From: Paenibacillus amylolyticus
GTDB lineage: Bacteria; Bacillota; Bacilli; Paenibacillales; Paenibacillaceae
DNA: 64,000 nucleotides
NCBI RefSeq assembly: GCF_001570725.1
Contig: NZ_BCNV01000006.1
Span: forward strand, 1-64,000
Direction of reading: 5' to 3'
The notes under the pieces were generated by a model. It had not been told where the DNA came from. It made no database searches and saw only the letters and a program-made list of their open reading frames with translations. Positions 35,339-44,162 of the stretch are shown in pieces. Position 1 is the first letter of the stretch, and every line of letters starts with the position of its first letter. The position numbers and the translations under genes are program-made.

Positions 35339-36244
35339 TTGAATATTAAACGTATGCTTATGGTTATGTGTTGTACATTCTTAGTTACTTCCCTAATTAC
35401 CCCTGCTATTTCAGCAAGAGAAGAATTTGATATAGTTGAAGCAAAACAAGAATTAGTTAATAGAGCCTCATTGAAGTCAAAGAATTTAGTGGAAATCAAT
35501 GTTGATATTGATTACACGTTGGCGAAATTAACAGCAGAGGCTAAAGATGAAGAAGAAATTACGGAAGTGATGGAAAGTTTAGGTGTATATAAACTTGAGA
35601 TTCCTAAGGAGTATAATGATGAGTTTTTAGGTGCATTAGCAATTGATAATAGTAATATTACCATGACTAAACCAAACATTTACTATGATAGTAACAGTAA
35701 GGAGTGGGTAGTCGTTGGCGGTGGTTATTGGAAAAATGATAATTGGATCGAACATAATCCATTGGTTTGGCCAGGGATAGGTAGGGTTGGAGAAACATAT
35801 AATGTTGGTGGTGTGGAAGGCTTTGGAGTTGGTTACACTAGTATGGGCGGCACATACAAATCGAAAATTAATAGTGTATATGGGTATATCTCTGATGGTA
35901 ATGGTAATGAAGTAACTACAAGCAATAGATCAGACGGAGACGGAAGTAAGGGATTCGGTTTCCAGATTCAAGATAAAATTAGAGTTAAGAAAACTTGGCT
36001 TGGCATAACTCCAACAACAGAATACTTTTCATATATTGGTAAACATTTTGCGGGATTAGCGAGATACTCATCGGATTTTTCAAGTTCAACTGGTGTAGCA
36101 ACAACATACTATGTCCATACTTGGAATTCGACTTCCATTGACAGTGTTAAGTTTGGTGTATCTAGTAAAACTGCTGGGGTTGATGTATCTTATAAAAACG
36201 CTGGATCAAGTTTTCCTGCTTTTAGCAATGACGTTAGATTTTAA
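35339..36244 (+). CDS. Secreted protein of unknown function
   Basis: About 301 residues from the TTG at 35339, 8 bp after GGAAAGGG. N-terminal signal peptide (KRMLMVMCCTFLVTSLITPAISA), then a helical, charged part to about residue 75 and a beta-rich, Gly/Ser/Tyr/Trp-rich remainder (WVVVGGGYWKND, GVGYTSMGGTY). No cysteines follow the signal and no domain was recognised. Codons are much more AT-rich than in the neighbours, and the 35.1-36.6 kb stretch shares this, which suggests a transferred or fast-evolving patch. It could be a toxin-like or surface-exposed beta protein; that is speculation. Confidence 0.75.
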   Translation: MNIKRMLMVMCCTFLVTSLITPAISAREEFDIVEAKQELVNRASLKSKNLVEINVDIDYTLAKLTAEAKDEEEITEVMESLGVYKLEIPKEYNDEFLGALAIDNSNITMTKPNIYYDSNSKEWVVVGGGYWKNDNWIEHNPLVWPGIGRVGETYNVGGVEGFGVGYTSMGGTYKSKINSVYGYISDGNGNEVTTSNRSDGDGSKGFGFQIQDKIRVKKTWLGITPTTEYFSYIGKHFAGLARYSSDFSSSTGVATTYYVHTWNSTSIDSVKFGVSSKTAGVDVSYKNAGSSFPAFSNDVRF

Positions 36245-36303
36245 ACGAATAAATGTTTATACTGTTATCTAGTCTATACTTATACAAACATTAGGAGAAT
36301 GAC

Positions 36304-36548
36304 ATGATGGCCCTACCATTGGCTCTTATAATAATAATATTTGTATCCGCTGTAATTGTTCTTTTATTAAACACTCTATTGAGGAAAAAAAGTACATTGC
36401 AAATCGGTTTATTGGGAATTGAAATGGGGATTTTCGGTCTTTTTTTAACAAGCCAATTTCAACTCAACAGTTGGTAGGTATGGCAGGAATTATTTTATTA
36501 GTCGCGGGTTTTATTCTGGTGACTATTGCTGTGGCAAGAAAAAGTTAA
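36304..36548 (+). CDS. Small membrane protein interrupted by a -1 frameshift at a T7 tract
   Basis: AGGAGA precedes the ATG. The 0-frame ends at TAG (36475-36477) after 57 residues, with a long hydrophobic N-terminal helix and a second one (GLLGIEMGIFGLFL). Reading -1 from the run of seven T (36440-36446) continues instead through NKPISTQQLVGMAGIILLVA and further hydrophobic residues to TAA at 36546-36548, giving a coherent protein of about 81 residues with a third membrane helix. The slip site reads T TTT TTA in frame, the canonical -1 heptamer. It is either programmed frameshifting or a one-base deletion; the coordinates cover the fused reading. Function unknown. Confidence 0.6.
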
Positions 36549-36567
36549 ACAATGCAGGATTAGGTAG

Positions 36568-36602
36568 AATAGGCATACCGTGAACGGTATGCCTATTTTT
36601 TA
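36568..36602. terminator. Bidirectional terminator
   Basis: Perfect 14-bp stem AATAGGCATACCGT / ACGGTATGCCTATT with a GA loop and T run on the + strand. It lies between the small membrane gene and the convergent chromate transporter gene. Confidence 0.88.
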
Positions 36603-36627
36603 TGTCTAATAATTAGATTGATATAAA

Positions 36628-37173
36628 CTACATCGTGTGAGACAGTACCAGCGCACCATAGGCAAATGCGATCAAGATCAGAATGGCTGGGTGCAGCTTG
36701 GTCTTGGTCATGATCCAGAGCGAGATGCCTGCAATGATCAACGTCTGCCAGATACCGATGGAATCGGTGGATAGCTGACCGAATTCCCATGTGAGCAGAA
36801 TCATGAGCACAGCGATAACAGGCTGCACGAGCAACGTCATACCTTTGACTTTCGGTGACGTGCGATGTTTGTTCAACAGACGAAGTAATAAAATTAGTGC
36901 GGTTGCCGAAGGTACAATTGTGGCAAAACTTGCGATAAATGCCCCAAACCAGCCTGCCACGTGGTACCCGACAAATGCAGCAATTTTGGTTGCAATCGGA
37001 CCGGGAAGGGCGTTACCAATCGCCAGCACATCCCCGAATTGCTCTGTGGTCATCCATTGGTAATGGTTCACAATCTCTTCCTGCATTAGTGGAATGGACG
37101 CCGGGCCGCCCCCATATCCCAATATGTTTGCTACGAAAAATCCCCAAAATAATTCCCACCATGTCTGGAGCAT
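36628..37173 (-). CDS. Chromate transporter half protein (CHR family, short form)
   Basis: 181 residues with the CHR signature near the N-terminus: FFVANILGYGGGPASIPLMQEE and FGDVLAIGNALPGPIATKIAAFVGY, followed by about five to six membrane segments. Short CHR proteins work as pairs, each giving half of the transporter that exports chromate (or exchanges it with sulfate). It starts 2 bp after the stop of its partner at 37176-37763, so both are made from one message. The order regulator-CHR-CHR is like ywrC and ywrB/ywrA of B. subtilis (chr3N/chr3C), recalled from memory. Confidence 0.9.
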   Translation of the reverse strand: MLQTWWELFWGFFVANILGYGGGPASIPLMQEEIVNHYQWMTTEQFGDVLAIGNALPGPIATKIAAFVGYHVAGWFGAFIASFATIVPSATALILLLRLLNKHRTSPKVKGMTLLVQPVIAVLMILLTWEFGQLSTDSIGIWQTLIIAGISLWIMTKTKLHPAILILIAFAYGALVLSHTM

Positions 37174-37175
37174 CC

Positions 37176-37763
37176 TTAGGACACCCCCTTATCGGATTTG
37201 CCTTTGGATTTGAAGCGCTGGACCAGATCGAGATGGAAGACACCATATCCCAGGAAAACAGCGATCACAATCCCTGGATGGATATCCAGTAGCTGCAACA
37301 GTACAAAGGCAATCACACCGAAGAGGGCGGCAAAAGCTTTGCCGAGTCCCTTCCAGGCTTTCATGGCAAATTCGTAAGCCATCATGCCCAGCATGACAAA
37401 AATGACCGGCCGAACGGCGGCTACCATGCCCGCGACCACTTTCGACTCGCGCAGGGCGTACATGGAACCGAGCAGAGCAATAATGGCAATGCTTGTCGGC
37501 AAAATATGAGCGAGTACGGACACAATCGCGCCCAGTACACCTTTGGTTTTATAACCGAGATAGGCGGCCATCTTGGTCGCGATGGGACCCGGCAGGGCGT
37601 TGGCGATAGCCAAAATCTCGCCGAACTCCTCATCACTGACCCACTTGTAACGCGTAACGGCTTCGTAACGGATCAACGGGATCACCGAAGGGCCGCCGCC
37701 ATATCCGAGAATTCCGGTTCGTACCATTCCGATGACGAGACCGTTGTAATCTTTCCAACCCAT
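37176..37763 (-). CDS. Chromate transporter half protein (CHR family, short form)
   Basis: 195 residues, same fold as its neighbour: GILGYGGGPSVIPLIRYE and FGEILAIANALPGPIATKMAAYLGY, then membrane helices and a basic tail. AGGAGGAAAT precedes the ATG. It is the first CHR half of the pair and lies 12 bp after the Lrp-type regulator gene on the same strand, so the three form an operon. The paired arrangement replaces the single long ChrA found in other bacteria. Confidence 0.9.
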   Translation of the reverse strand: MGWKDYNGLVIGMVRTGILGYGGGPSVIPLIRYEAVTRYKWVSDEEFGEILAIANALPGPIATKMAAYLGYKTKGVLGAIVSVLAHILPTSIAIIALLGSMYALRESKVVAGMVAAVRPVIFVMLGMMAYEFAMKAWKGLGKAFAALFGVIAFVLLQLLDIHPGIVIAVFLGYGVFHLDLVQRFKSKGKSDKGVS

Positions 37764-37775
37764 GCTGATTTCCTC

Positions 37776-38270
37776 CTAGAGTCTCATGCCCATCCGGCTT
37801 TTATAACGTTTTAACAACAGCTGTGATTCCACTTTGACGATACCTGGCATCTTGTAGAGCTTCTCCAGCAAGAACTGCTCCATCTCTTCCATATCCGCAA
37901 AAATACCGTGCATGTGCAGGGTACTCGGGCCTGTCATATGATAGAGGCTGGTGACGGCCGGTTCTTCGTCTAGTTTCTCTGCCACTTCATCCAGGAAGGG
38001 TGGTTCGACATCCACATTAAAAAAGGCAGAGACCTGAAGTCCAACCTTGCCAGGGTTGATCACAACGGTGAAGCGTTCAATGATTCCTTTTTCGGATAAC
38101 GCATTGATGCGTGCTTGGACTGCTACACGTGACAACCCGATCTGTGTTCCCAGATCCGTATAGGATATCCGGCTGTTCTTGTGAAGCGCAGCGATGATTT
38201 TGCGATCCATCTCGTCGAGATTGTACATTTGCGGAATTTCTCCTCCCTTGGAGGAGCGTTTCTCTGACAT
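37776..38270 (-). CDS. Lrp/AsnC-family transcriptional regulator
   Basis: About 164 residues. An HTH starting [38 protein letters not shown] in its normal place (about 18-60) is followed by a RAM-type ligand domain (about 80-155). The ATG at 38270 is 5 bp after AAAGGATGG. It heads the operon with both chromate transporter halves. In B. subtilis the equivalent YwrC (ChrS) represses the chr genes and responds to chromate, so autoregulation here is likely (established analog, not shown here). Confidence 0.88.
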   Translation of the reverse strand: MSEKRSSKGGEIPQMYNLDEMDRKIIAALHKNSRISYTDLGTQIGLSRVAVQARINALSEKGIIERFTVVINPGKVGLQVSAFFNVDVEPPFLDEVAEKLDEEPAVTSLYHMTGPSTLHMHGIFADMEEMEQFLLEKLYKMPGIVKVESQLLLKRYKSRMGMRL

Positions 38271-38450
38271 GTTGACCATCCTTTTCTCTCGCTATATAAA
38301 ATGAACAATGAAATTTTACTGAACATACAATGTGTATGTGGCATTCATAGTTTAATGACGAATCGTAACTCAAGTCAATCTATTTATCATGATTATTGAA
38401 TTTAACCGATTTTGATCTTTCATTTTGTTATTTTGACCAATCGGAAATAT

Positions 38451-38486
38451 AAAAAGGCCACTCGCGTAGTCCAATAGCGAGCAGCC
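38451..38486 (-). terminator. Terminator of the two-component operon
   Basis: On the minus strand, stem GGCTGCTCGC / GCGAGTGGCC (one internal mismatch block) followed by TTTTTATA. It lies 49 bp beyond the end of the sensor kinase gene. Confidence 0.7.
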
Positions 38487-38534
38487 GTTAAATAAGCTAG
38501 AGCGAAGCGCAAAGCACGATGCGAAGCATATTCG

Positions 38535-39650
38535 TTATGCTTGTGCTGTCTTGGGCAGTAAAAGGGTAACGGTGGTCCCTTCGCCAGGCTCGGAAGACAC
38601 TCTTAACGTTCCTCCTGCACCACGGGCACGCTCTTCCATGCTGAACAATCCAACGCCATTGCCAGCGGTTGCTTCGCTGAATCCAGCCCCCTGGTCTTCA
38701 ATAATAACCATCGTCATGTCCTCAGCATCTTCGACAGTAACACGTGCCTCGGAAACATCGGCATACTTTGCGACATTCGTTAAGGCTTCCTGAATAATCC
38801 GGTATATGGAAATCTCCCGATTCATCTCCAGTCGCTTGCGCAAATTACATTCCAGATCGACTTCGATTCCGTAGTGACGGGTGTAATTCTCAATATACGT
38901 CCGAATGGCCGGAACAACACCCAGATCATCCAGAACGGATGGTCTCAGCTCCCATGCCATACCGCGCACATCTTCCATGATGCCCGTGACCTGCTTCCGC
39001 AGTGCTTCAACACCCGGTTGAGGCTGGTCTGCCAGCAGTCGGTCCATCTGAATAACCAGAGAGAAGAGACTCTGCCCAATCCCGTCATGCAGTTCACGCG
39101 AGATCCGACGTCGTTCCTCTTCCTGAATGTTCATCACTTGGGACATCATCTTCTGTAATTCGGCTTCGACGGATTTCAGCTTGGTGACCTCACTACGTAC
39201 AGCCAGGTATTGATATGGCTCACCGTCGTTATCGAGGAAAGGCACGATGGTGGTGTTGACCCAATAATAGCTGCCATCTCTGGCGCGATTGCGAATTTCC
39301 CCGTTCCAAACCTTACCTGAGGATATCGTGTCCCACAGGTTTTTCATAAAGGTTTTGCCATGGTATCCGGAATTAATGATTCGATGATCTTTACCGATCA
39401 GTTCCTCGCGCTCATACTGCGAGATTTCACAGAATTTATCATTCACATATTGGATTTTCCCTTTGCGGTCCGTGAGGGCAACGATAGAGGACTCATCCAG
39501 AGCAAATTTCAGATCACTTAGTTGATGAAGGGAACCTTTCAACCGGCTGCGAAATTCGTTATCCGTAATATGATTGTCGATTTCGTTCAGCAGGAGCCGT
39601 ACGGGCTGGTCTGCGAGTCCACTTAGTCTGTTCTTGCGTGCACTACTCAA
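38535..39650 (-). CDS. PAS-domain sensor histidine kinase (NarL-partner type, HisKA_3)
   Basis: 371 residues, soluble. A PAS domain (about 50-160, with KFCEISQYEREELIGKDHRI) precedes a HisKA_3 dimerisation helix with phospho-accepting H188 in RRISRELHDGIGQ, and an HATPase domain ending DQGAGFSEATAGNGVGLFSM and GEGTTVTLLLP. The PAS may bind heme or flavin; no cysteine cluster like that of NreB is present. Its TTG start overlaps the response regulator gene by 8 bp, so the pair is co-translated. The signal and the genes it controls are unknown. Confidence 0.92.
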   Translation of the reverse strand: MSSARKNRLSGLADQPVRLLLNEIDNHITDNEFRSRLKGSLHQLSDLKFALDESSIVALTDRKGKIQYVNDKFCEISQYEREELIGKDHRIINSGYHGKTFMKNLWDTISSGKVWNGEIRNRARDGSYYWVNTTIVPFLDNDGEPYQYLAVRSEVTKLKSVEAELQKMMSQVMNIQEEERRRISRELHDGIGQSLFSLVIQMDRLLADQPQPGVEALRKQVTGIMEDVRGMAWELRPSVLDDLGVVPAIRTYIENYTRHYGIEVDLECNLRKRLEMNREISIYRIIQEALTNVAKYADVSEARVTVEDAEDMTMVIIEDQGAGFSEATAGNGVGLFSMEERARGAGGTLRVSSEPGEGTTVTLLLPKTAQA

Positions 39651-40293
39651 AGTTCAGCAACCCCTTTTTCATGGCGAACTTCACAAGTTCGGGTCTTGTA
39701 CGCAGACCAAGTTTCTCCATCAGATTGCTTTTATGGGATTCGACCGTTTTGACACTGATGATCAGATGTTCGGCGATCTCCTTGTTGGCATAGCCTTTGG
39801 CAATCCAGGACAAAATCTCTTTCTCCCGCTCGGATAACGTGTCATACGGTCCGGCGTTTTCCTGTTTGGCTTTGTCCAGGTATTCACTCATCAGCCGCTT
39901 GGTTGCACTGGGGTACAGATAGGCGCTACCCTCTGCTACGGAACGAATCGCGGCAAGCAATTCTTCATGCGGCGCACTTTTGAGTATATATCCGGATGCT
40001 CCCGCGTGGATGGCGCGGAACAGATATTCTTCATCGTCATGCATGGTTAGTATCAAAATGGAGACATCCGGCATCAATTTCTTCAATTCAGCCGTAGCCG
40101 TCAGACCGTCTTTGCCCGGTGGCATGCTGAAATCCATCAAGACCACATCTGGTTTCAACTCTTGAGCCTTGGCAATGGCTTCATCGCCATCTGCGGCATC
40201 TCCAACGATATGTATATCATTCTTTCCTTCGAGTAAGGCGATCAGCCCGGAACGCACGACGACATGGTCGTCTACAACTAATAGTTGAATCAC
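39643..40293 (-). CDS. NarL/LuxR-family response regulator
   Basis: 216 residues. The receiver domain (1-120) has VDDH at 7-10, phospho-acceptor D54 in VVLMDFSMPPGKDG and a conserved late Lys. The C-terminal LuxR HTH (about 145-210) reads LSEREKEILSWIAKGYANKEIAEHLIISVKTVESHKSNLMEKLG. GTG start at 40293, preceded by GGGGGAAAT. It is the partner of the PAS kinase encoded immediately downstream. Targets are not evident in the window. Confidence 0.93.
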   Translation of the reverse strand: MIQLLVVDDHVVVRSGLIALLEGKNDIHIVGDAADGDEAIAKAQELKPDVVLMDFSMPPGKDGLTATAELKKLMPDVSILILTMHDDEEYLFRAIHAGASGYILKSAPHEELLAAIRSVAEGSAYLYPSATKRLMSEYLDKAKQENAGPYDTLSEREKEILSWIAKGYANKEIAEHLIISVKTVESHKSNLMEKLGLRTRPELVKFAMKKGLLNFE

Positions 40294-40340
40294 ATGATTT
40301 CCCCCTGTCCGCTTCCTCAGTTCTATCTATATCATAACAA

Positions 40341-40383
40341 AAAAAGAAGCGATTCAGAGCTTAAATCTCCGAATAGCTTCTTT
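40341..40383. terminator. Bidirectional terminator
   Basis: Stem AAAGAAGC-GATTC-AGAG / CTC-CGAAT-AGCTTCTTT with an A/T-rich flank on both sides. It lies between the response regulator promoter region and the end of the siderophore-binding gene, and serves the latter. Confidence 0.7.
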
Positions 40384-40414
40384 CTCTCAGCTTGTAGGAT
40401 AGAAACATTGAACC

Positions 40415-41413
40415 TTAATGTTCTGTTTGGCCGAAACGTTCCTGAATCATATTGGCAATCTCCTGGACCTGTGCTTCCACGGCAAGAGGATCATAAGGCC
40501 AGAACCGTTCCCCATCCAGCTTAAACACTCGATTGTTCTTCACAGCGTCCAGGGATGACCAGACGGGTGATGTTTCATCCAGCGAACCTCCATTGGATAA
40601 ATCGAGGAAAATATAATCACCTGCATAATCCGCCAGTTTCTCCTCGGATACAGTTACAGTATCTTTATCCTGATCAATCAGTTCCTTTTGCACAATGTCT
40701 GGTGCTTTCAGTCCAAGCTGTTGGTAGATGGCTTGTCCACCGCGGTTGACACCATCTCCGTTGATGTACCAATCCTTACCAAAGAGACTGAAGTTGGAAA
40801 AGGTTGTACCTTCCTTGACCAGCCCTTGAATGGAGTCCTTGGCTGACTTCACTTTTACTTCGAATTGGGACAACCAGTCTGCAGCTTCCTTTTGTTTGTT
40901 TAGGATTTCCCCAAAGGCAGTGATTTCCTCATGCACATTGTCGTATGTACCATAAGGGATGATGAGGGTTGGTGCGATTTTGCGATATTGCTCATTCAGC
41001 TTCTCATCCCCACCTACAGTGACGATCAGGTCGGGCTCAAGCGAAAGAATTTTTTCGACTGAACCGCCATCGATACGACCAATGTCTGCTACGCCTTCAA
41101 TCAGATCAAGCACATAAGGGCTTTCCAGCTCATAATCCGGTGCGCCTACTGGCTTGACGCCAAGTGCGAGAAAATCAGCGAGGTAACCCTGCGTCACAAT
41201 CCGCTGCGGGTTCTTGGGTATTTCAACGTCTCCATTAACGGTGGATATGATCTGCGTTTCTGCGGTGCTGTCTGCCGTTTGTTCTTCTGTAGTAACAGGT
41301 GAGGACGGTTTATTTTCTCTTGTATCATCCGCTTGGCTTGAGCAGCCAATAATTCCAATCACCAGTACCAGGAACATAAGCCCAGTCCACCATTTTGATT
41401 TAACCCCTGTCAT
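40415..41413 (-). CDS. Iron-siderophore ABC transporter substrate-binding lipoprotein
   Basis: About 332 residues from the ATG at 41413, which follows GGGGAGAGG by 4 bp. Lipoprotein signal ending LVIGIIGC (Cys about 24), acidic/Thr linker, then a FecB-like binding fold: NPQRIVTQGYLADFLALGVKPVG, LEPDLIVTVGG, and VFKLDGERFWPYDPLAVEAQ near the C-terminus. It binds a ferric siderophore for import. No permease or ATPase is encoded nearby. A Fur-box-like site overlaps the upstream region at 41430. It forms a pair with the upstream AraC-type regulator, just as 2904-3953 does with 4048-5730. Confidence 0.9.
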   Translation of the reverse strand: MTGVKSKWWTGLMFLVLVIGIIGCSSQADDTRENKPSSPVTTEEQTADSTAETQIISTVNGDVEIPKNPQRIVTQGYLADFLALGVKPVGAPDYELESPYVLDLIEGVADIGRIDGGSVEKILSLEPDLIVTVGGDEKLNEQYRKIAPTLIIPYGTYDNVHEEITAFGEILNKQKEAADWLSQFEVKVKSAKDSIQGLVKEGTTFSNFSLFGKDWYINGDGVNRGGQAIYQQLGLKAPDIVQKELIDQDKDTVTVSEEKLADYAGDYIFLDLSNGGSLDETSPVWSSLDAVKNNRVFKLDGERFWPYDPLAVEAQVQEIANMIQERFGQTEH

Positions 41414-41429
41414 TCTGCCTCTCCCCAAT

Positions 41430-41444
41430 CAATAATGATTATCT
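41430..41444 (-). promoter_or_regulatory. Putative Fur box
   Basis: CAATAATGATTATCT matches the core of TGATAATnATTATCA at 11 of 14 defined positions with a fully conserved centre. It begins 17 bp before the start of the siderophore-binding protein gene. Confidence 0.7.
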
Positions 41445-41530
41445 TTCTCAATAAAACCTCCTTAGTATCGTAGCTTTTGGATACAAGTATCGTCCATCTC
41501 AAAATGTGACCTCTTGAGCATGGACAATGG

Positions 41531-43141
41531 TTACCTGTTCTTTTCACCATTCTCCCGAATCAGGATATCTACCATAAGCTGAAGCTGCTTTTCCAGAGCC
41601 AGCGCATCATTACACCAGAATTGTTCCAGCTTGAGCGGATATATCCGGCTATTTCCGTTATTCATAATCTTGTTCCAGTATGCTCGTTCCCTGAGTTTGA
41701 CTTGTGCATCATGATACAGACCACCTTCATGTGAGGAAAGCACGAGAAACATATGGTTTGCCGCATAATCCGTCAATTGATCTTCCTGGATAAACTGATG
41801 ATTGTGGGATTCCAGAACGTCACGCAGGATATTGGGGGCAGGTGTAAGATTGAGTCCGTAATATACGTTGTATGCCGCTCTGGCGGTTACATTCCAGATA
41901 CAGATTGTGCCATCTTCCCAGAGTTCATATAACCCAACGGTTTCATCAGGCTGGATTGCAGCACCAAGTCGTTCAGCTTCACTGCTGACCAGTGCGGTGT
42001 AATGCTCTATCCAGTCTTCGGCAGCCTGCTCTCGACCTATAATTCGTCCGATGAGCTGAACGGTCTCCAGTCGATTTAACTGGTCCCAGGGCAGGACCAT
42101 AACCGGAGCAATCTGTTCCAGTTGTTCGAGTTTATGGGGCAAATAGTATAGATAATCTGGCGCAATGATCAGATCAGGTGGTTCAGTTCGGAGGATTTCT
42201 TCCACACCATGTTCATCCAAATCCAGCACATCATGCAACTCGTCTTGGATCAGCGGTGACATCGCCCAGGGTAGGAATGAGGCGGCAATGGGTTGAACGC
42301 CTAAGGCTAACAGATCTCCTGTGTACTGTACGGTAGCAATTCGTCTAGCGCGGGGCTGTAGTCGGTATTCACTTGGGCTAATCCCAGTAAACTGCTTGAA
42401 TTTTCGACTTAAGTATAAACCATCGGAGTACCCCACAAGCAGCGCAATTTCATTCAAGGTGGCCTTCGTGGACAACAGATATTGCTTCGTCTTGTCCATA
42501 CGAACTCGGGTCAAGTGAGCCTGGAAGCTGCGTCCAACCTGTTTTTGAAAGAACCTGGAGAAGTAACTCGCATTAAACCCGGTTAATCTGGCGAGTTCTT
42601 CACGGGTGAGATGGCTGTCATAATGATGGTTAATATAGCGAAGTGCTTCACGAATTATACTGTCTACCATCTCTGTAGAAGGTTTAATTGCCAGCTTGAA
42701 TAATTCAAGCAATTCACTCAGGAGATAATGGGATCTGGCTTCTTCGGTCTGGGCACTTCCTGTCCTCGTTTCGGAAAGCTCCTGGATGATTGCGAGCATT
42801 CGCAGAACTTGTGGACTTGCTCCGGTCTTCGAACCATGTGAGGGTAAGTTCACTGATGTAAGCTGATAAACACGCTTGTCAGGACTCTCTTCCGTTAATG
42901 CGTAATCCTGAAAACCGATATGATACAAGGTGAAGGAAGAAGGCGGGATATGTATAAGCTCCAGTGAGCACTGGGAATGTAGAAAAAGTAACTGCCCTTT
43001 ATGTAAAACACCATGTTCATTACCATATCTATAGTTCACCGTCGCTGTGCAGGTAACCAACGAAGGCGTTTTTATGGAAATGGCACTGTTGTGCTGTGTG
43101 GATTCCCATGGAATAACACTGGCATTTGTCAGTACAAACAT
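41531..43141 (-). CDS. AraC-family regulator fused to a siderophore-binding-like domain (Btr-like)
   Basis: 536 residues: N-terminal cupin-like region (about 1-155), AraC HTH domain (about 165-265, with NEIALLVGYSDGLYLSRKFKQFTGISP), and a C-terminal binding-protein-like domain (about 270-530) with LLALGVQPIAASFLPW and PPDLIIAPDYLYYLP. Same build as the regulator at 4048-5730 but only moderately similar, so probably a different ligand. It likely activates the downstream binding-protein gene when its ferric siderophore is present. No Fur box was seen upstream of its own start. Confidence 0.87.
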   Translation of the reverse strand: MFVLTNASVIPWESTQHNSAISIKTPSLVTCTATVNYRYGNEHGVLHKGQLLFLHSQCSLELIHIPPSSFTLYHIGFQDYALTEESPDKRVYQLTSVNLPSHGSKTGASPQVLRMLAIIQELSETRTGSAQTEEARSHYLLSELLELFKLAIKPSTEMVDSIIREALRYINHHYDSHLTREELARLTGFNASYFSRFFQKQVGRSFQAHLTRVRMDKTKQYLLSTKATLNEIALLVGYSDGLYLSRKFKQFTGISPSEYRLQPRARRIATVQYTGDLLALGVQPIAASFLPWAMSPLIQDELHDVLDLDEHGVEEILRTEPPDLIIAPDYLYYLPHKLEQLEQIAPVMVLPWDQLNRLETVQLIGRIIGREQAAEDWIEHYTALVSSEAERLGAAIQPDETVGLYELWEDGTICIWNVTARAAYNVYYGLNLTPAPNILRDVLESHNHQFIQEDQLTDYAANHMFLVLSSHEGGLYHDAQVKLRERAYWNKIMNNGNSRIYPLKLEQFWCNDALALEKQLQLMVDILIRENGEKNR

Positions 43142-43296
43142 ATCTGTGGCCTCCTTAGCTGTATATACTATCTATGAACATATGGATGTATGGACTCGAT
43201 TATATCAATCTGTGTAAGTGACGTCGATGTATACAGATGAGTGAAGACAGGTGAACAGACTAAGGCTCGCTCCACTGTGAATAACTATAATAAAAA

Positions 43297-43334
43297 AAGT
43301 CTTGGTACTCCCCTAAGGAAATAACAAGACTTCT
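43297..43334. terminator. Bidirectional terminator
   Basis: Stem AAGTCTTGGTA to TAACAAGACTT around a 14-nt loop, with A7 on the left and TTCTT on the right. It can end transcription of the leftward GAF gene. Confidence 0.7.
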
Positions 43335-43356
43335 TCCATATTAAAGACAGATGTCG

Positions 43357-43788
43357 TTATCCAAACACCTTCGGCTGAAGATGTAGAGCGACTTGCTCCG
43401 TCTGCCGGACCATGTCCGGTGAGAAGGTACAAGGCAGTCTGCTGCCAACGAGCAGCACGGCACCAGGCACGCTTCCTTCCTGGAACACAGGTACCGCTAT
43501 CGCACTTACCAGCCGCTCAGCAAGCATTAACGGGCAGCGACCGGGTGTATGCTCCTCGGTGGATTGTGCATCAGATCGAGCTGTGCGTCCAGTCCGAAGG
43601 GCTGTGCCTACCAGATCTTGTCCGGGACGCATTTCCATGCGTTTCACCCGTTCATTACTAGCCCCAGAGGTATACTTCCAGCGCAGCATCGTCCCGTTTA
43701 GACAGGCAAGTCCGCAGAAGTCGCTGGATGTGTTCAGGCGCAGGCCGTCGATCATCTCCTGAATGCCAGATGGCAGTTCATCATGCAT
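43357..43788 (-). CDS. GAF-domain protein, NreA-like
   Basis: 143 residues, a single GAF domain. The pattern CGLACLNGTMLRWKYTSGASNERVKRMEMRPGQDLVGTALRTGR (spread over about residues 24-68) is close to NreA of staphylococci, a nitrate-binding GAF protein that controls the NreBC kinase/regulator. Neighbouring Fnr gene and an earlier NarL-type two-component pair fit an anaerobic or nitrate-related sensor role, but the kinase at 38535 lacks NreB's cysteines and is 4 kb away. The ligand is inferred only. Confidence 0.72.
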   Translation of the reverse strand: MHDELPSGIQEMIDGLRLNTSSDFCGLACLNGTMLRWKYTSGASNERVKRMEMRPGQDLVGTALRTGRTARSDAQSTEEHTPGRCPLMLAERLVSAIAVPVFQEGSVPGAVLLVGSRLPCTFSPDMVRQTEQVALHLQPKVFG

Positions 43789-44162
43789 GAGAGGACACTT
43801 CCTTTTTCGGATTATAACGTACGTAAAGTAGAATCAATATCATTAACCTTTGCTAGGATCATCTTAAAGTAAGGGTATTACGATGTTAGTTCTATTGTAG
43901 TCCCTTTCTCGTACATTGTAATTCAGGGAAAACCCCTATTTCCGTTCTATAATTTACTGAACATGGACATTGGAGGGTTTCTGAATCAGGTGCACCAAGG
44001 GATTGAAGAAATGCGAAGGATGAGGCATATCGGAGAAATGTGACTTTTCTCACAGCAAATTCAGGGAGTTTCTCGCCAAGGATCAGGTAATCCCCCGATA
44101 ACCCTGAAGCTACTTTCGCGATATGATAGATACATAAGGAATCACCGAGGGGGACGAAGGTT
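43789..44162. other. Intergenic region between GAF and Fnr genes
   Basis: 374 bp between divergent genes. A perfect Crp/Fnr palindrome lies at 44039-44054. A TATAAT occurs near 43950 without a well-placed -35. No credible gene was found; a 26-codon ATG ORF near 43963-44043 looks like chance. Confidence 0.5.
44039..44054 (+). promoter_or_regulatory. Crp/Fnr box
   Basis: TGTGACTTTTCTCACA is a perfect match to the Bacillus Fnr consensus TGTGA-N6-TCACA. It lies 109 bp upstream of the Fnr-family gene, suggesting autoregulation. Confidence 0.85.

Noticed and set aside
43963-44043. 26-codon ORF upstream of fnr
   Set aside because: No ribosome site and it ends inside the Fnr box; probably chance.
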